From an uncultured Clostridia bacterium (GTDB lineage: Bacteria > Bacillota > Clostridia > Christensenellales > Borkfalkiaceae), in assembly GCA_904374385.1 (NCBI GenBank), contig CAJFGA010000015.1, positions 1-36,017 on the forward strand: 36,017 nt of DNA. Reading direction: 5' to 3'. The position numbers and the translations under genes are program-made. Every line of letters starts with the position of its first letter. Within the stretch, counting starts at the first letter, position 1. This document shows positions 9,529-18,217 of this stretch, in pieces. The notes beneath the pieces are model-generated. The model was not told where the DNA came from. It ran no database searches and saw only the letters and a program-made list of their open reading frames with translations.

Positions 9529-9717
9529 TTAAGCGCGTTCCACTTTGTCGCTCTTGAGACAGCGCGCGCAAACGTAAGCGGATTCCACTTTGCCGTCCTT
9601 GACGATTTTGACCTTCTGCACGTTCGCTTTGAAAGTTCTTCTCGTTTTGCGGTTGCTGTGGCTCACGTTGTTGCCGGAATTTTGACCCTTATTGCATACG
9701 CAGCAAACTCTCGACAT
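9529..9717 (-). CDS. rpmB: 50S ribosomal protein L28 (cysteine-containing form)
   Basis: MSRVCCVCNKGQNSGNNVSHSNRKTRRTFKANVQKVKIVKDGKVESAYVCARCLKSDKVERA; CAT at 9715-9717, GGAGG upstream; supplied ORF start 9888 is an artefactual extension. Confidence 0.96.
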   Translation of the reverse strand: MSRVCCVCNKGQNSGNNVSHSNRKTRRTFKANVQKVKIVKDGKVESAYVCARCLKSDKVERA

Positions 9718-9956
9718 ATTGACACCTCCACGGTTGTAATCATTAAAAAACGAGCGCACAAAAAAGACGCTCCGCTCAAACGAGCAGTAATAATATAGCA
9801 GAAGTTTACAAAAAAAGCAATCGTTTTTGCGCCCGTTTACACAAAAAATTTGATAAAAACGCGATGAAAGAAAAAAAATTGCTTTCACATTCTGTATTTC
9901 TCTTGCAAAAGAAGGGAAAATAGTATAAAATATGAATGATACGGGAGAGTGCTTTT

Positions 9957-10307
9957 ATGTCAGTAAATACGAGCAATGCCTACGGAAAAATAACAATTTC
10001 AGATCTTGCGATCGCGAAAGTTGCTGCACAGGCGGCGATGGAATGTTACGGCATCGTCGAAACCGTTTCGCGCCGTTTTACAGACAGCCTTTCCGAGCTT
10101 TTCCATAAAAGTTCGCAGGGGCGCGGCGTAAAAGTCACCACCAACGGCGACCGCATCTACATTGATGTGTACGTTATTATCAAGTTTGGCGTGTCTATCA
10201 ACGCGGTCGCGGAGTCTCTCAAAGAGAGCGTCAAATACAGGGTCGAAAAATTTACGGGCATGATCGTAGACACGGTCAACGTCAACGTCATCGGGGTCAA
10301 ACTTTGA
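9957..10307 (+). CDS. Asp23/Gls24 family envelope stress response protein (YloU-like)
   Basis: NAYGKITISDLAIAKVAAQAAMECYGIVETVSRRF...GRGVKVTTNGDRIYIDVYVIIKFGVSINAVAESLKESVKYRVEKFTGMIVDTVNVNVIGVKL; upstream of yloV homolog. Confidence 0.93.
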   Translation: MSVNTSNAYGKITISDLAIAKVAAQAAMECYGIVETVSRRFTDSLSELFHKSSQGRGVKVTTNGDRIYIDVYVIIKFGVSINAVAESLKESVKYRVEKFTGMIVDTVNVNVIGVKL

Positions 10308-10334
10308 CCTCTTCGCAAGGAGTGATTTTTTTCC

Positions 10335-11978
10335 ATGCCTAAATCGGTAAACAGCACCGAGTTCCGCAAGATGATCAATGCGGGCGCTCGGATGCTCGAA
10401 ATAAATAGAACGAAAGTGGACGCGCTGAACGTCTTCCCCGTCCCGGACGGAGATACGGGCACGAATATGTCCCTCACGATACAATCGGCGGTCAAAGAAC
10501 TCGGCATGTGTTCGTCCAACCGCCTGTCCGAACTGTGCGACGCCGTTTCCAAGGGCGCCCTCAAAGGCGCGCGCGGCAATTCGGGCGTCATCCTGTCTCA
10601 GTTGTTCCGCGGCATGTGCTCGGAATTTAAAAACTACGAAGAGATCACCATCAAGGCATTTGCCAAGGCGATGGAAAACGGCACCAAGGTCGCCTATTCC
10701 GCCGTTTCCAAGCCCAAAGAGGGCACCATTCTCACCGTCGCGCGCATGATGAGCGAGTTTGCCAAAGCATCCGCGCCCAAATACCGCGATTTTAAGTTGT
10801 TCTTGGCCGATGTCATCGCAAAGGGAGAGGAGGCGCTTGCCCAAACGCCGGAACTTTTGCCCGTGCTCAAAAAGGCGGGCGTCGTCGATTCGGGCGGCAT
10901 GGGACTCCTGTGCGTATACCGCGGCTTTTTGTCTGCCGCCAGCGGCGAGGAGGTCGCCGTCGATACCGAAATCGAGCCCGCCGCCCCCGCCGACGACGAT
11001 GTGTTCGGCGACAATTCTGACATCATCAATCTGGATCTCGGCGAGATCGAATTTGCCTATTGCACCGAATTTTTCGTCATCAATCTGAAAAAACAGACGA
11101 CCCTTGCCGATATCGACAAGCTCAAGGTCAAATTGATGAACATCGGCGATTCGGTCATCTGTATCGGAGATCTGGAGCTGATCAAGGTGCATGTGCACAC
11201 CAACAATCCGGGGCAGGCGCTTCAATATGCGTTGGAACTCGGCGAACTCGACCGCGTCAAAATCGAAAATATGCTCGAACAAAACCGCGCCCTTCGCGCC
11301 AAGAGGGAAGCGGAAAAGAAAGAGATGGGGATGCTCGCCGTATGTGCGGGCGACGGCATAGCCGAAATTTTCAAAGATCTTCTCGTAGACGGCATCATTG
11401 AAGGGGGACAGACGATGAACCCCAGCGCCAACGATATCGCCGCCGCCGTGCAGAAGATCAATGCGGAGCATGTATTCGTGTTCCCCAACAATAAAAATAT
11501 TATTTTGGCGGCGGAACAGGCAAAGGCGCTCGTTACCAACCGCACCATTCACGTTATACCCACCAAAAATATTCCGCAGGGCTTTGCGGCGGCGCTTGCG
11601 TTCAATACCGAGGCGAGCGCAGAAGAGAACAAGACGGACATGATCCACTCTATGGACAATGTCAAGGCGGGGCAGGTCACTTACGCCGTCCGCTCCACCT
11701 CCGTCAACGGCTTTGATCTCAACGAGGGGGACATCATCGGCTTAGACGATAAAAAGATCCTCGCCAAGGGCGAAACCGTGGAAGAAACGCTCCTTGCCCT
11801 CATCGGCAGGATGAAGGAAAGCTCGCATGAGATCATCACCCTCTACTACGGCAAAGACGTCAAGGAAGAGGATGCGGAGGCGCTCGCGGCGAAAGTCGCG
11901 GAGCAATTCCCCGATTGCGACGTGGATTTCCACTACGGCGGCCAGCCCATTTATTATTATATAGTATCGCTTGAATAA
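10335..11978 (+). CDS. DAK2 domain protein, fatty acid kinase catalytic subunit-like (YloV/FakA)
   Basis: MINAGARMLEINRTKVDALNVFPVPDGDTGTNMSLTIQSAVKEL...GARGNSGVILSQLFRG...ALRAKREAEKKEMGMLAVCAGDGIAEIFKDL; DhaL DGDTGTNM motif. Confidence 0.94.
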   Translation: MPKSVNSTEFRKMINAGARMLEINRTKVDALNVFPVPDGDTGTNMSLTIQSAVKELGMCSSNRLSELCDAVSKGALKGARGNSGVILSQLFRGMCSEFKNYEEITIKAFAKAMENGTKVAYSAVSKPKEGTILTVARMMSEFAKASAPKYRDFKLFLADVIAKGEEALAQTPELLPVLKKAGVVDSGGMGLLCVYRGFLSAASGEEVAVDTEIEPAAPADDDVFGDNSDIINLDLGEIEFAYCTEFFVINLKKQTTLADIDKLKVKLMNIGDSVICIGDLELIKVHVHTNNPGQALQYALELGELDRVKIENMLEQNRALRAKREAEKKEMGMLAVCAGDGIAEIFKDLLVDGIIEGGQTMNPSANDIAAAVQKINAEHVFVFPNNKNIILAAEQAKALVTNRTIHVIPTKNIPQGFAAALAFNTEASAEENKTDMIHSMDNVKAGQVTYAVRSTSVNGFDLNEGDIIGLDDKKILAKGETVEETLLALIGRMKESSHEIITLYYGKDVKEEDAEALAAKVAEQFPDCDVDFHYGGQPIYYYIVSLE

Positions 11979-11992
11979 AAACGGAAAATCAT

Positions 11993-12022
11993 ACGGCGGG
12001 GCGGAATACCCGCCGTTTTTTG
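11993..12022 (+). terminator. Intrinsic terminator after yloV homolog
   Basis: ACGGCGGG-GCGGAATA-CCCGCCGT followed by TTTTT. Confidence 0.85.
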
Positions 12023-12063
12023 ATAAAGCATGAAAGTTTCATACGATCGCGGAGGAGAGGAAG

Positions 12064-12291
12064 ATGGACAATCGATACTTTATGTTCGACCTGCCCGAAA
12101 CAGAGGATGCGGCGTATGCCCGGATCGCCGAGTACTGCGACGAAGTCGAGTTTCTGAGCGAGGAACATTCCTCGTTCGTGTACGACAAAGAGTGCCTTTT
12201 GGGCACCGAGCTGGAGCCGCTGCTGCCCGCCCTCGTCGGCGAACGGGAGGGGGACAGTTGGGGCGCGGAAAACTGTACCGTTTCCGCATGA
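12064..12291 (+). CDS. Hypothetical protein, N-terminal part of a probably frameshifted gene
   Basis: MDNRYFMFDLPETEDAAYARIAEYCDEVEFLSEEHSSFVYDKECLLGTELEPLLPALVGEREGDSWGA then ENCTVSA*; the preceding frame (12030 start) looks non-coding here. Confidence 0.5.
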   Translation: MDNRYFMFDLPETEDAAYARIAEYCDEVEFLSEEHSSFVYDKECLLGTELEPLLPALVGEREGDSWGAENCTVSA

Positions 12292-12938
12292 CGGAAGAGG
12301 TCGCCGCCCTTCTCAAAAAATACGGGTTGGATTCTGTGATCCGCTTTTTCGGGGAAAAGTACCGCTTTGAAAACGCCGCGCTGTACCGGCAGGGCAAAAA
12401 GGTGTATTCCTGCTGTTCGCACGAGGGGTTGGAAGATTGGGCGGACAAGGCATTCGCCGCATCGCTTGCGCGCCTATGCCGCCGCGAGATCGAACGATCC
12501 GCCGCCTATGCCGCCGCGCGCGATCGGCTGAAAGCGCTCCCCTCCAAGGAGCGGGCTGCACAGAAAATCGGGTATGCCTTTTCCGTTTTCACGCATTTCG
12601 AAAACTATGTGGAGGACGATATCGGCGTCACCATTCACGGCTGCTACGAGGAGGAGTGCGACTTTCCGACCTTTCGCAGCCTTGCAAAAATGCTTTTATC
12701 CGACGAAATCAACGCGCTTTTAGCGGGAGCGAACCGCTTTGCCGACCTCGCCGAACGCTTTGAGGAGCCGTGTGAATGGACAACGTCAAAAACTTTCGTC
12801 ACCTGCGACGTAACGAGGCGCCCGTTGGCGGGGTACATTCGGTACGAATTGAATTTTTTAGAATTGGCTGCCGACGGCATGGGCATCCGGTGGTGGAAAG
12901 AAAACGGCGGAAATCCTTCCGTCGTCATACGCGAGTAA
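12288..12938 (+). CDS. Hypothetical protein, C-terminal part of the same probable gene
   Basis: Frame continues from ...KLYRFRMTEEVAALLKKYGLDSVIRFFGEKYRFENAALYRQGKKVYSCCSHEG...; ATG 12288 overlaps the upstream TGA (ATGA), but no good RBS. Confidence 0.55.
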   Translation: MTEEVAALLKKYGLDSVIRFFGEKYRFENAALYRQGKKVYSCCSHEGLEDWADKAFAASLARLCRREIERSAAYAAARDRLKALPSKERAAQKIGYAFSVFTHFENYVEDDIGVTIHGCYEEECDFPTFRSLAKMLLSDEINALLAGANRFADLAERFEEPCEWTTSKTFVTCDVTRRPLAGYIRYELNFLELAADGMGIRWWKENGGNPSVVIRE

Positions 12939-13037
12939 ATATTTTGATCCGTAAATTTTCTTTCGGGCGGACATATCAAATATCCTATTTTGCTTTTGAA
13001 GAGATTTTTTAATCTTCTTCATGAAGGAGGGTGCGGT

Positions 13038-15041
13038 TTGCAACTGACAAAGTTGCGGGGGATTTCCGAAAAGAGGGAGAAAGACCTCAACAAACTGAAT
13101 ATTTTTACGGCGGAAGACCTCGTGCGCTTTTATCCGCGCGCCTATCTCGATCTGACGCACCGGGTCAAACTTTCGTCCTGTTATCATAACGACGTAGTGC
13201 TCATTTCCTGTCGGATCGCGTCGCCGCCGCAGACGGTCTATACGGGCAGGCGGCCCTTCGTCAAAGTTTGGTGCGATCAGGAGGGGGAATTGTTTTCCGC
13301 ACTTTGGTTCAACGCGCCCTATGTCAAAGAAAAGCTTAAAGAGGGGGAATATCTCTTTTACGGCAGGGTGCAGAATAAATTCGGTTCCGTCACGATGATC
13401 AATCCTTCCTTTGAGCCGCTGGACAAAAATGTTCGACTGAAAGGCATCGTGCCCGTCTATCCGCTCAAGGGATCTCTCACCCAAAGGGTCATGCGCGACA
13501 CCGTCGCTTCGGCTCTGAAGGTGTGTCTGCCGCAGTCGGTCATTCCGAATAAGATCGCGCAAAAATACGGCTTGGGCTCTCTTTCGCAGGCATATCTCGA
13601 CATACACAACCCGCCTTCCGCGGCGGCAAAGGATGCCGCGGCGGCGCGCATTGCGCTGGAAGAGTATTTTGTGCTCATTTCTGCCTTCAAATATATCAAG
13701 GGCGGCAAGGATGACGCGCGCACGCGCCGTTACGCCTGCACGGCGGAAGAAGTCAAAGGCTTTGCCGCCCGCTTTCCTTTCGAGTTTACCGAGGGGCAGA
13801 AACGAGCGGTGAACGACGTGTACGAAAACTTAAAATCGCCGACCCGCATGAACCGCCTGTTGCAGGGAGACGTGGGCAGCGGCAAGACGGCGGTCGCCCT
13901 CTGCGCCCTGTTCATGGCGGTCAAAAGCGGCTATCAGGCGGCGTTCATCGCGCCGACCGAAGTGCTTGCCGAACAGAATTTTCGCCTGATCTGCAATACC
14001 TTTCCCGAATATGAGTGCGTATTTCTCTCCGGCGCGACATCCGCCAAAGAGAAGAAGGAACGCAAGGCAAAACTGCTGTCTGGCGAGGCAAAGATCGTCT
14101 GCGGCACGCATGCGGTCATTCAGGACGACGTGCTCTTTCAAAATCTCGCCCTTTGTGTATGCGACGAACAGCATCGCTTCGGCGTGGCGCAGCGCAATGC
14201 CCTCGGCGAAAAGGGGGAGGGGGCGGATATGCTGGTCATGTCCGCTACGCCCATTCCGCGCACGCTTTCCCTCATCTTTTACGGCGATCTCGACATCTCC
14301 GAGATCAAAGATAAGCCCAAGGCGCGCGCCGAGATCGTCACGGCGATCATCCCGTACCGAAAGTACGACGACATGCTCGAATATATCGGGCAGGAGGCGA
14401 AAAAGGGCAACCAAAGTTATTTTGTCTGCCCTAAGATCGAAGGGGACGAGGAAGGCTCGCTTATGAGCGTCACGGAGCTTTTCGACGAACTCAAAAACCG
14501 CCTGCCTCGCGTGCGCTTCGCCCTCTTGCACGGCAAGATGAAGGACAAGGAAAAATTAGAGGTCATGTCCGCCTTTAAGGAAAAGAAGGTCGACTGCCTC
14601 GTCTCGACGACGGTCATCGAGGTAGGCATCGACGTGCCCGACGCGACGATCATGGTCATCTACAATGCCGAGCGGTTCGGGCTTTCGCAGCTCCATCAGC
14701 TGCGCGGCAGGGTAGGGCGCGGCAGCAAAAAGAGTTACTGTTTTTTGCTTTGCGGTTCTGACAGCGAGGAGGCGCGCGAGCGGCTTTCCGTCATCAAACA
14801 CAATACGGACGGTTTCAAGATCGCCGAATACGATCTGAAGATGCGCGGCGGCGGCGATTTTTTGGGCACCCGTCAGAGCGGAAAATTCCTGAACGAGATT
14901 CGCAATCTGCAATACCCGCCCGAAGTTATTTTCGAGGCGAAAAAGCTGTCTGACGAGGCGTTTGAGGCGGGCGATAATGCATTGCTGCGAGAATTTGCCT
15001 TAAAAAAATACGAGCGCCTGAAAGAGGTCATCCTCAATTGA
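13038..15041 (+). CDS. recG: ATP-dependent DNA helicase RecG
   Basis: TTG start after AAGGAGGG; MQLTKLRGISEKREKDLNKLNIFTAEDLVRFYPRAYLDL...RLLQGDVGSGKTAVALCALF...CDEQHRFGVAQR...MSATPIPRTLSL...STTVIEVGIDVPDATIMVI...QLHQLRGRVGRG. Confidence 0.97.
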   Translation: MQLTKLRGISEKREKDLNKLNIFTAEDLVRFYPRAYLDLTHRVKLSSCYHNDVVLISCRIASPPQTVYTGRRPFVKVWCDQEGELFSALWFNAPYVKEKLKEGEYLFYGRVQNKFGSVTMINPSFEPLDKNVRLKGIVPVYPLKGSLTQRVMRDTVASALKVCLPQSVIPNKIAQKYGLGSLSQAYLDIHNPPSAAAKDAAAARIALEEYFVLISAFKYIKGGKDDARTRRYACTAEEVKGFAARFPFEFTEGQKRAVNDVYENLKSPTRMNRLLQGDVGSGKTAVALCALFMAVKSGYQAAFIAPTEVLAEQNFRLICNTFPEYECVFLSGATSAKEKKERKAKLLSGEAKIVCGTHAVIQDDVLFQNLALCVCDEQHRFGVAQRNALGEKGEGADMLVMSATPIPRTLSLIFYGDLDISEIKDKPKARAEIVTAIIPYRKYDDMLEYIGQEAKKGNQSYFVCPKIEGDEEGSLMSVTELFDELKNRLPRVRFALLHGKMKDKEKLEVMSAFKEKKVDCLVSTTVIEVGIDVPDATIMVIYNAERFGLSQLHQLRGRVGRGSKKSYCFLLCGSDSEEARERLSVIKHNTDGFKIAEYDLKMRGGGDFLGTRQSGKFLNEIRNLQYPPEVIFEAKKLSDEAFEAGDNALLREFALKKYERLKEVILN

Positions 15042-15051
15042 CCCCATTAGA

Positions 15052-15081
15052 TTGACAGAAAGTGCGCAAACGTGTTAAAAT
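15052..15081 (+). promoter_or_regulatory. Sigma-A promoter of the his operon (TTGACA-N17/18-TTAAAA/TAAAAT)
   Basis: TTGACA at 15052-15057; TTAAAAT at 15075-15081. Confidence 0.7.
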
Positions 15082-15108
15082 ATACAAAAAGGAGCGGTCG
15101 GCTCCATA

Positions 15109-15150
15109 TTTATGCACGAATATATGCATAAACCGATTAAATTTGCATAA
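15109..15150. promoter_or_regulatory. Palindromic operator-like site in his leader plus an extra half-site
   Basis: TTTATGCA (15109-15116)-N8-TGCATAAA (15125-15132); further TGCATAA at 15144-15150. Confidence 0.45.
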
Positions 15151-15162
15151 CCGGAGAAGAAT

Positions 15163-16314
15163 ATGGCATATTTCAAACTGCCGTCGGGGGTGCGTGACGT
15201 TCTGCCCTCCGAATGCCGCGCGCTGAACGCTGCGGAAGAGAGGCTGCAAAAGAAATTTTCCGAAGCAGGATTTTGCTTCGTCCGCACGGCGGGGCTGGAA
15301 TACTTCGATACCTTTTCGAAAATCGAGAGCGCGATCGAGCAGTCCAAAATGTTCAAAATGACGGACAAGGACGGGAATCTTATCGTCCTGCGGCCGGATA
15401 TGACGCTCGCGTGTGCCCGCATTGCGGCGACCAAGCTGCACCAAGAGCGCGCGAAACTGTGCTATTTTTCCAATATTTACGATTTTTCCGCGGGCGGCAG
15501 TTCGGAAAGGGAAGTCGCGCAGGCGGGCGTGGAGATCTTCGGGGAAAAGGGCGCCTTTTCGGATGCATACGCCGTCGCGTTTGCGGCGGAATGTCTCCGC
15601 GAGATCGGGCTGAAAGATTTTATCATCGATATCGGCCATGTCGGGTTCTACAAGGGCCTTTTGGAGGGCAGCGGCCTTTCGGAAGGGGCGGCGGAAGAGA
15701 TCCGCGGCTATATCAATGCAAAGGATGCCCTCAATACAGAGATCGCCCTTAAAAACTACGGCGCGTCGCAACAGGCGCAGGCGGCGCTCTTGGCGCTCCC
15801 TTCTCTGTTCGGCGACGCTTCCGTTCTCGATGAAGCGGCAAAATTGACCGACAACCCGCTCGCGCTCGGCGCGTTGGCGCATTTGAAGGAAGTGTACGCA
15901 TATCTCATAGAGATGGGCGAAGAAAAATATGTGTCGTTTGATTTGGGCACCGTCAAGAGCCTTGCCTATTATTCGGGTATGGTGTTTACGGGGCTTGCCG
16001 AGGGGGTAGGGGCGCCCGTCCTTTCGGGCGGCCGTTACGACGGGCTTTGCGCGCAGTTCGGCAAAAATCTCGCCGCCGTCGGGTTTGCGATCGGCATGGG
16101 GCGGGCTCTGCGCGCTTTGGGCGATGAGAGCGAAGGCCGCCCCTACATCGCCGTCGTCTGCCAAAAGGGCGGCGAACGGCAGGGCTGGCATTTTTACAAA
16201 GAGCGCCTCGCCGCAGGGGAACGGTGCGACCTGTTTGCGGACGGCGGTTCTCCGGCGCCCGCTGCTTATCGAGAAATTTACGTCGCTACGGCAAAGGGGG
16301 TCGAAAAATGCTGA
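15163..16314 (+). CDS. hisZ: ATP phosphoribosyltransferase regulatory subunit
   Basis: KLPSGVRDVLPSECRALNAAEERLQKKF...GLEYFDTFSKI...MTDKDGNLIVLRPDMTLACARIAAT...YYSGMVFTGLAEGVGAPVLSGGRYDGL; HisS-like fold next to short hisG. Confidence 0.95.
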   Translation: MAYFKLPSGVRDVLPSECRALNAAEERLQKKFSEAGFCFVRTAGLEYFDTFSKIESAIEQSKMFKMTDKDGNLIVLRPDMTLACARIAATKLHQERAKLCYFSNIYDFSAGGSSEREVAQAGVEIFGEKGAFSDAYAVAFAAECLREIGLKDFIIDIGHVGFYKGLLEGSGLSEGAAEEIRGYINAKDALNTEIALKNYGASQQAQAALLALPSLFGDASVLDEAAKLTDNPLALGALAHLKEVYAYLIEMGEEKYVSFDLGTVKSLAYYSGMVFTGLAEGVGAPVLSGGRYDGLCAQFGKNLAAVGFAIGMGRALRALGDESEGRPYIAVVCQKGGERQGWHFYKERLAAGERCDLFADGGSPAPAAYREIYVATAKGVEKC

Positions 16315-16931
16315 ACGTTGCGCTCGCGAAGGGTCGGCTCGCCGATTCCTGTGCGGATATTTTTATAAAGTGCGGCATCCGCGCCGAAATCCTCAAAGAG
16401 GATACGCGCAAACTCGTGTTGGAAACGCCGGATAAAAAATTCCGCTTTTTCTTCGTAAAACCGACCGACGTCCCCACATATGTCGAATACGGCATTGCCG
16501 ATATCGGCGTCGCCGGCAAGGACACCTTGCTCGAAGCGGGCGCGGATCTCTATGAAATGCTCGATTTACGTTTTGAAAAGTGCCGCCTGTGCATTGCGGG
16601 CTTTCCCTCGATGCGGGGGGTAGATAAGCCCCGCCTGCGCGTCGCCACCAAGTACGTCAATACGGCGAAACAGCTCTTTTTCTCCCGCGGGGAAGATGTG
16701 GAGATCATCCCCCTGCACGGCTCTATCGAGCTTGCGCCGCTTACGGGACTCTCCGATGTCATCTTCGATATCGTGCAGTCGGGCGGCACGCTGAAGGCGA
16801 ACGGCCTGGTCGTGCTGGAAGATGTATTCGATATCTCTGCACGGCTCGTGGCGAACAAGGTAAGTTTAAAGACAAAGGCGGCGGAAATTTTGCCTCTTTT
16901 GGCGGAAATGAAAAAATACGTCGGAGAATGA
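16308..16931 (+). CDS. hisG: ATP phosphoribosyltransferase, short form
   Basis: MLNVALAKGRLADSCADIFIKCGI...PTDVPTYVEYGIADIGVAGKDTLLE...LRVATKYVNTAKQLFFSRGEDVEIIPLHGSIELAPLTGLSDVIFDIVQSGGTLKANGL; overlaps hisZ end. Confidence 0.97.
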   Translation: MLNVALAKGRLADSCADIFIKCGIRAEILKEDTRKLVLETPDKKFRFFFVKPTDVPTYVEYGIADIGVAGKDTLLEAGADLYEMLDLRFEKCRLCIAGFPSMRGVDKPRLRVATKYVNTAKQLFFSRGEDVEIIPLHGSIELAPLTGLSDVIFDIVQSGGTLKANGLVVLEDVFDISARLVANKVSLKTKAAEILPLLAEMKKYVGE

Positions 16932-18211
16932 CGATGAAATTGAAGATTTATAAAGGCGCAGAGGAGGCGGCGGCTATCCTGGCGCGCGGCGGGTTCGAGG
17001 ACGAGGAGATCGCAAAATCCGTCCGCGAGATTGTCCGTTCCGTGCGCACGGGAGGAGACGAGGCTCTCTTTGCCTATTGCAGACAATTTGACGGCAGCGC
17101 GTTGGATCAAAACACGCTGTTCGTGACCCAAACGGAGATCCAAGAGGCATATGCCGCGCTCGATCCCGCGCTGTTGGCGTCCATGAAAAAGGCGGCAAAA
17201 AATGTTTTGGATTATCACAGCCGCTCCCCGATGAAAGAGGACATCCGCACCGAAAACGGCCGCACGACCGGCTATACCGTCCGCGCGGTGGAAAGGGCGG
17301 GCATCTATGTGCCCGGCGGCACGGCGCCCCTGCTGAGTTCGGTCATGATGGGCGTGCTGCCCGCAAGGGCGGCGGGCGTGCCGCACATCTATGTCGCGAC
17401 GCCCGCAAAGAACGGCAAAGTGCATCCCGCAGTCATTGCGGCGGCGGATCTGTGCGGCGCGGAAAAGATCATCAAAGCGGGCGGCGCACAGGCGATCGCC
17501 GCGCTTGCTTATGGCACGGAGAGCGTTCCTAAGGTGGACGTCATCGCGGGGCCGGGCAATATCTATGTGACTCTCGCGAAAAAGGAAGTATACGGGCAGG
17601 TGGGGATTGACATGCTCGCCGGGCCTTCCGAGATCCTCATCATTGCCGACAATCGCCAGGATCCCGCTTTTGTCGCGGCGGACATCCTGTCGCAGGCGGA
17701 GCACGACAGGCGCTCCCGCGCCATTTTACTGACGGACGACATCGCTTTTGCCGAAAAGGTACAGGCGGAAACGGAAAAGCAGCTTGAAGCATTGCCGCGC
17801 AAGGAGATCGCTTCCTATTCGGTAGAAAATGCGGGCGGCATCATCCTCGTAAAAGATCTGCACGAAGCATGCGCCTTGGCGAACGAGATCGCGCCCGAAC
17901 ATTTGGAACTTGCTGCAGAAAATGCGGACGAGCTTTTGCCAAAAATCCGCAATGCCGGCGCGGTATTTATGGGCAGATGGACGAGCGAGCCGATCGGCGA
18001 TTATTTTGCCGGGCCGGATCATACGCTGCCGACGGGCGGCACGGCGCGCTTTTTCGAAGTGCTCAACCAAGATATCTTTTTGCGCAAGATGAGCGTGATC
18101 CGATACAGCGAAAGCGCAGTCAAAGAGGATGCGGCGGACATTATCCGTCTCGCAGAGGCGGAGGGGCTTTCCGCCCATGCCAATGCGGTGCGGGTAAGGA
18201 CAAAGGAGTGA
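16928..18211 (+). CDS. hisD: Histidinol dehydrogenase
   Basis: GIYVPGGTAPLLSSVMMGVLPARAAGV...VDVIAGPGNIYVTLAKKEVYGQVGIDMLAGPSEILIIAD...EHLEL...HTLPTGGTARF. Confidence 0.98.
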   Translation: MTMKLKIYKGAEEAAAILARGGFEDEEIAKSVREIVRSVRTGGDEALFAYCRQFDGSALDQNTLFVTQTEIQEAYAALDPALLASMKKAAKNVLDYHSRSPMKEDIRTENGRTTGYTVRAVERAGIYVPGGTAPLLSSVMMGVLPARAAGVPHIYVATPAKNGKVHPAVIAAADLCGAEKIIKAGGAQAIAALAYGTESVPKVDVIAGPGNIYVTLAKKEVYGQVGIDMLAGPSEILIIADNRQDPAFVAADILSQAEHDRRSRAILLTDDIAFAEKVQAETEKQLEALPRKEIASYSVENAGGIILVKDLHEACALANEIAPEHLELAAENADELLPKIRNAGAVFMGRWTSEPIGDYFAGPDHTLPTGGTARFFEVLNQDIFLRKMSVIRYSESAVKEDAADIIRLAEAEGLSAHANAVRVRTKE

Positions 18212-18217
18212 TCGATA

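Noticed and set aside
9999-11648. 549-aa minus-strand ORF opposite the yloU/yloV homologs
   Set aside because: Shadow ORF from GC-rich codon bias; Arg/His/Phe-rich composition, whereas the + strand encodes recognisable Asp23 and DAK2 proteins.
12262-12275. Programmed -1 frameshift site at GGCGCGGAAAACTG
   Set aside because: Does not match the canonical X-XXY-YYZ pattern in the required frame; indel or assembly error is more economical, so only the frameshift itself is reported.
15082-15162. Histidine T-box or leader-peptide attenuator upstream of hisZ
   Set aside because: Leader too short (about 75 nt), no T-box-like TGGNACCGCG sequence, no terminator and no His-codon run.
15034-16191. 385-aa minus-strand ORF opposite hisZ (and similar long antisense ORFs at 2453..3388, 16550..17704, 17726..18805, 21672..22739, 29287..30546)
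   Set aside because: All are antisense to clearly identified genes and have the composition expected of frame shadows in GC-biased coding DNA.
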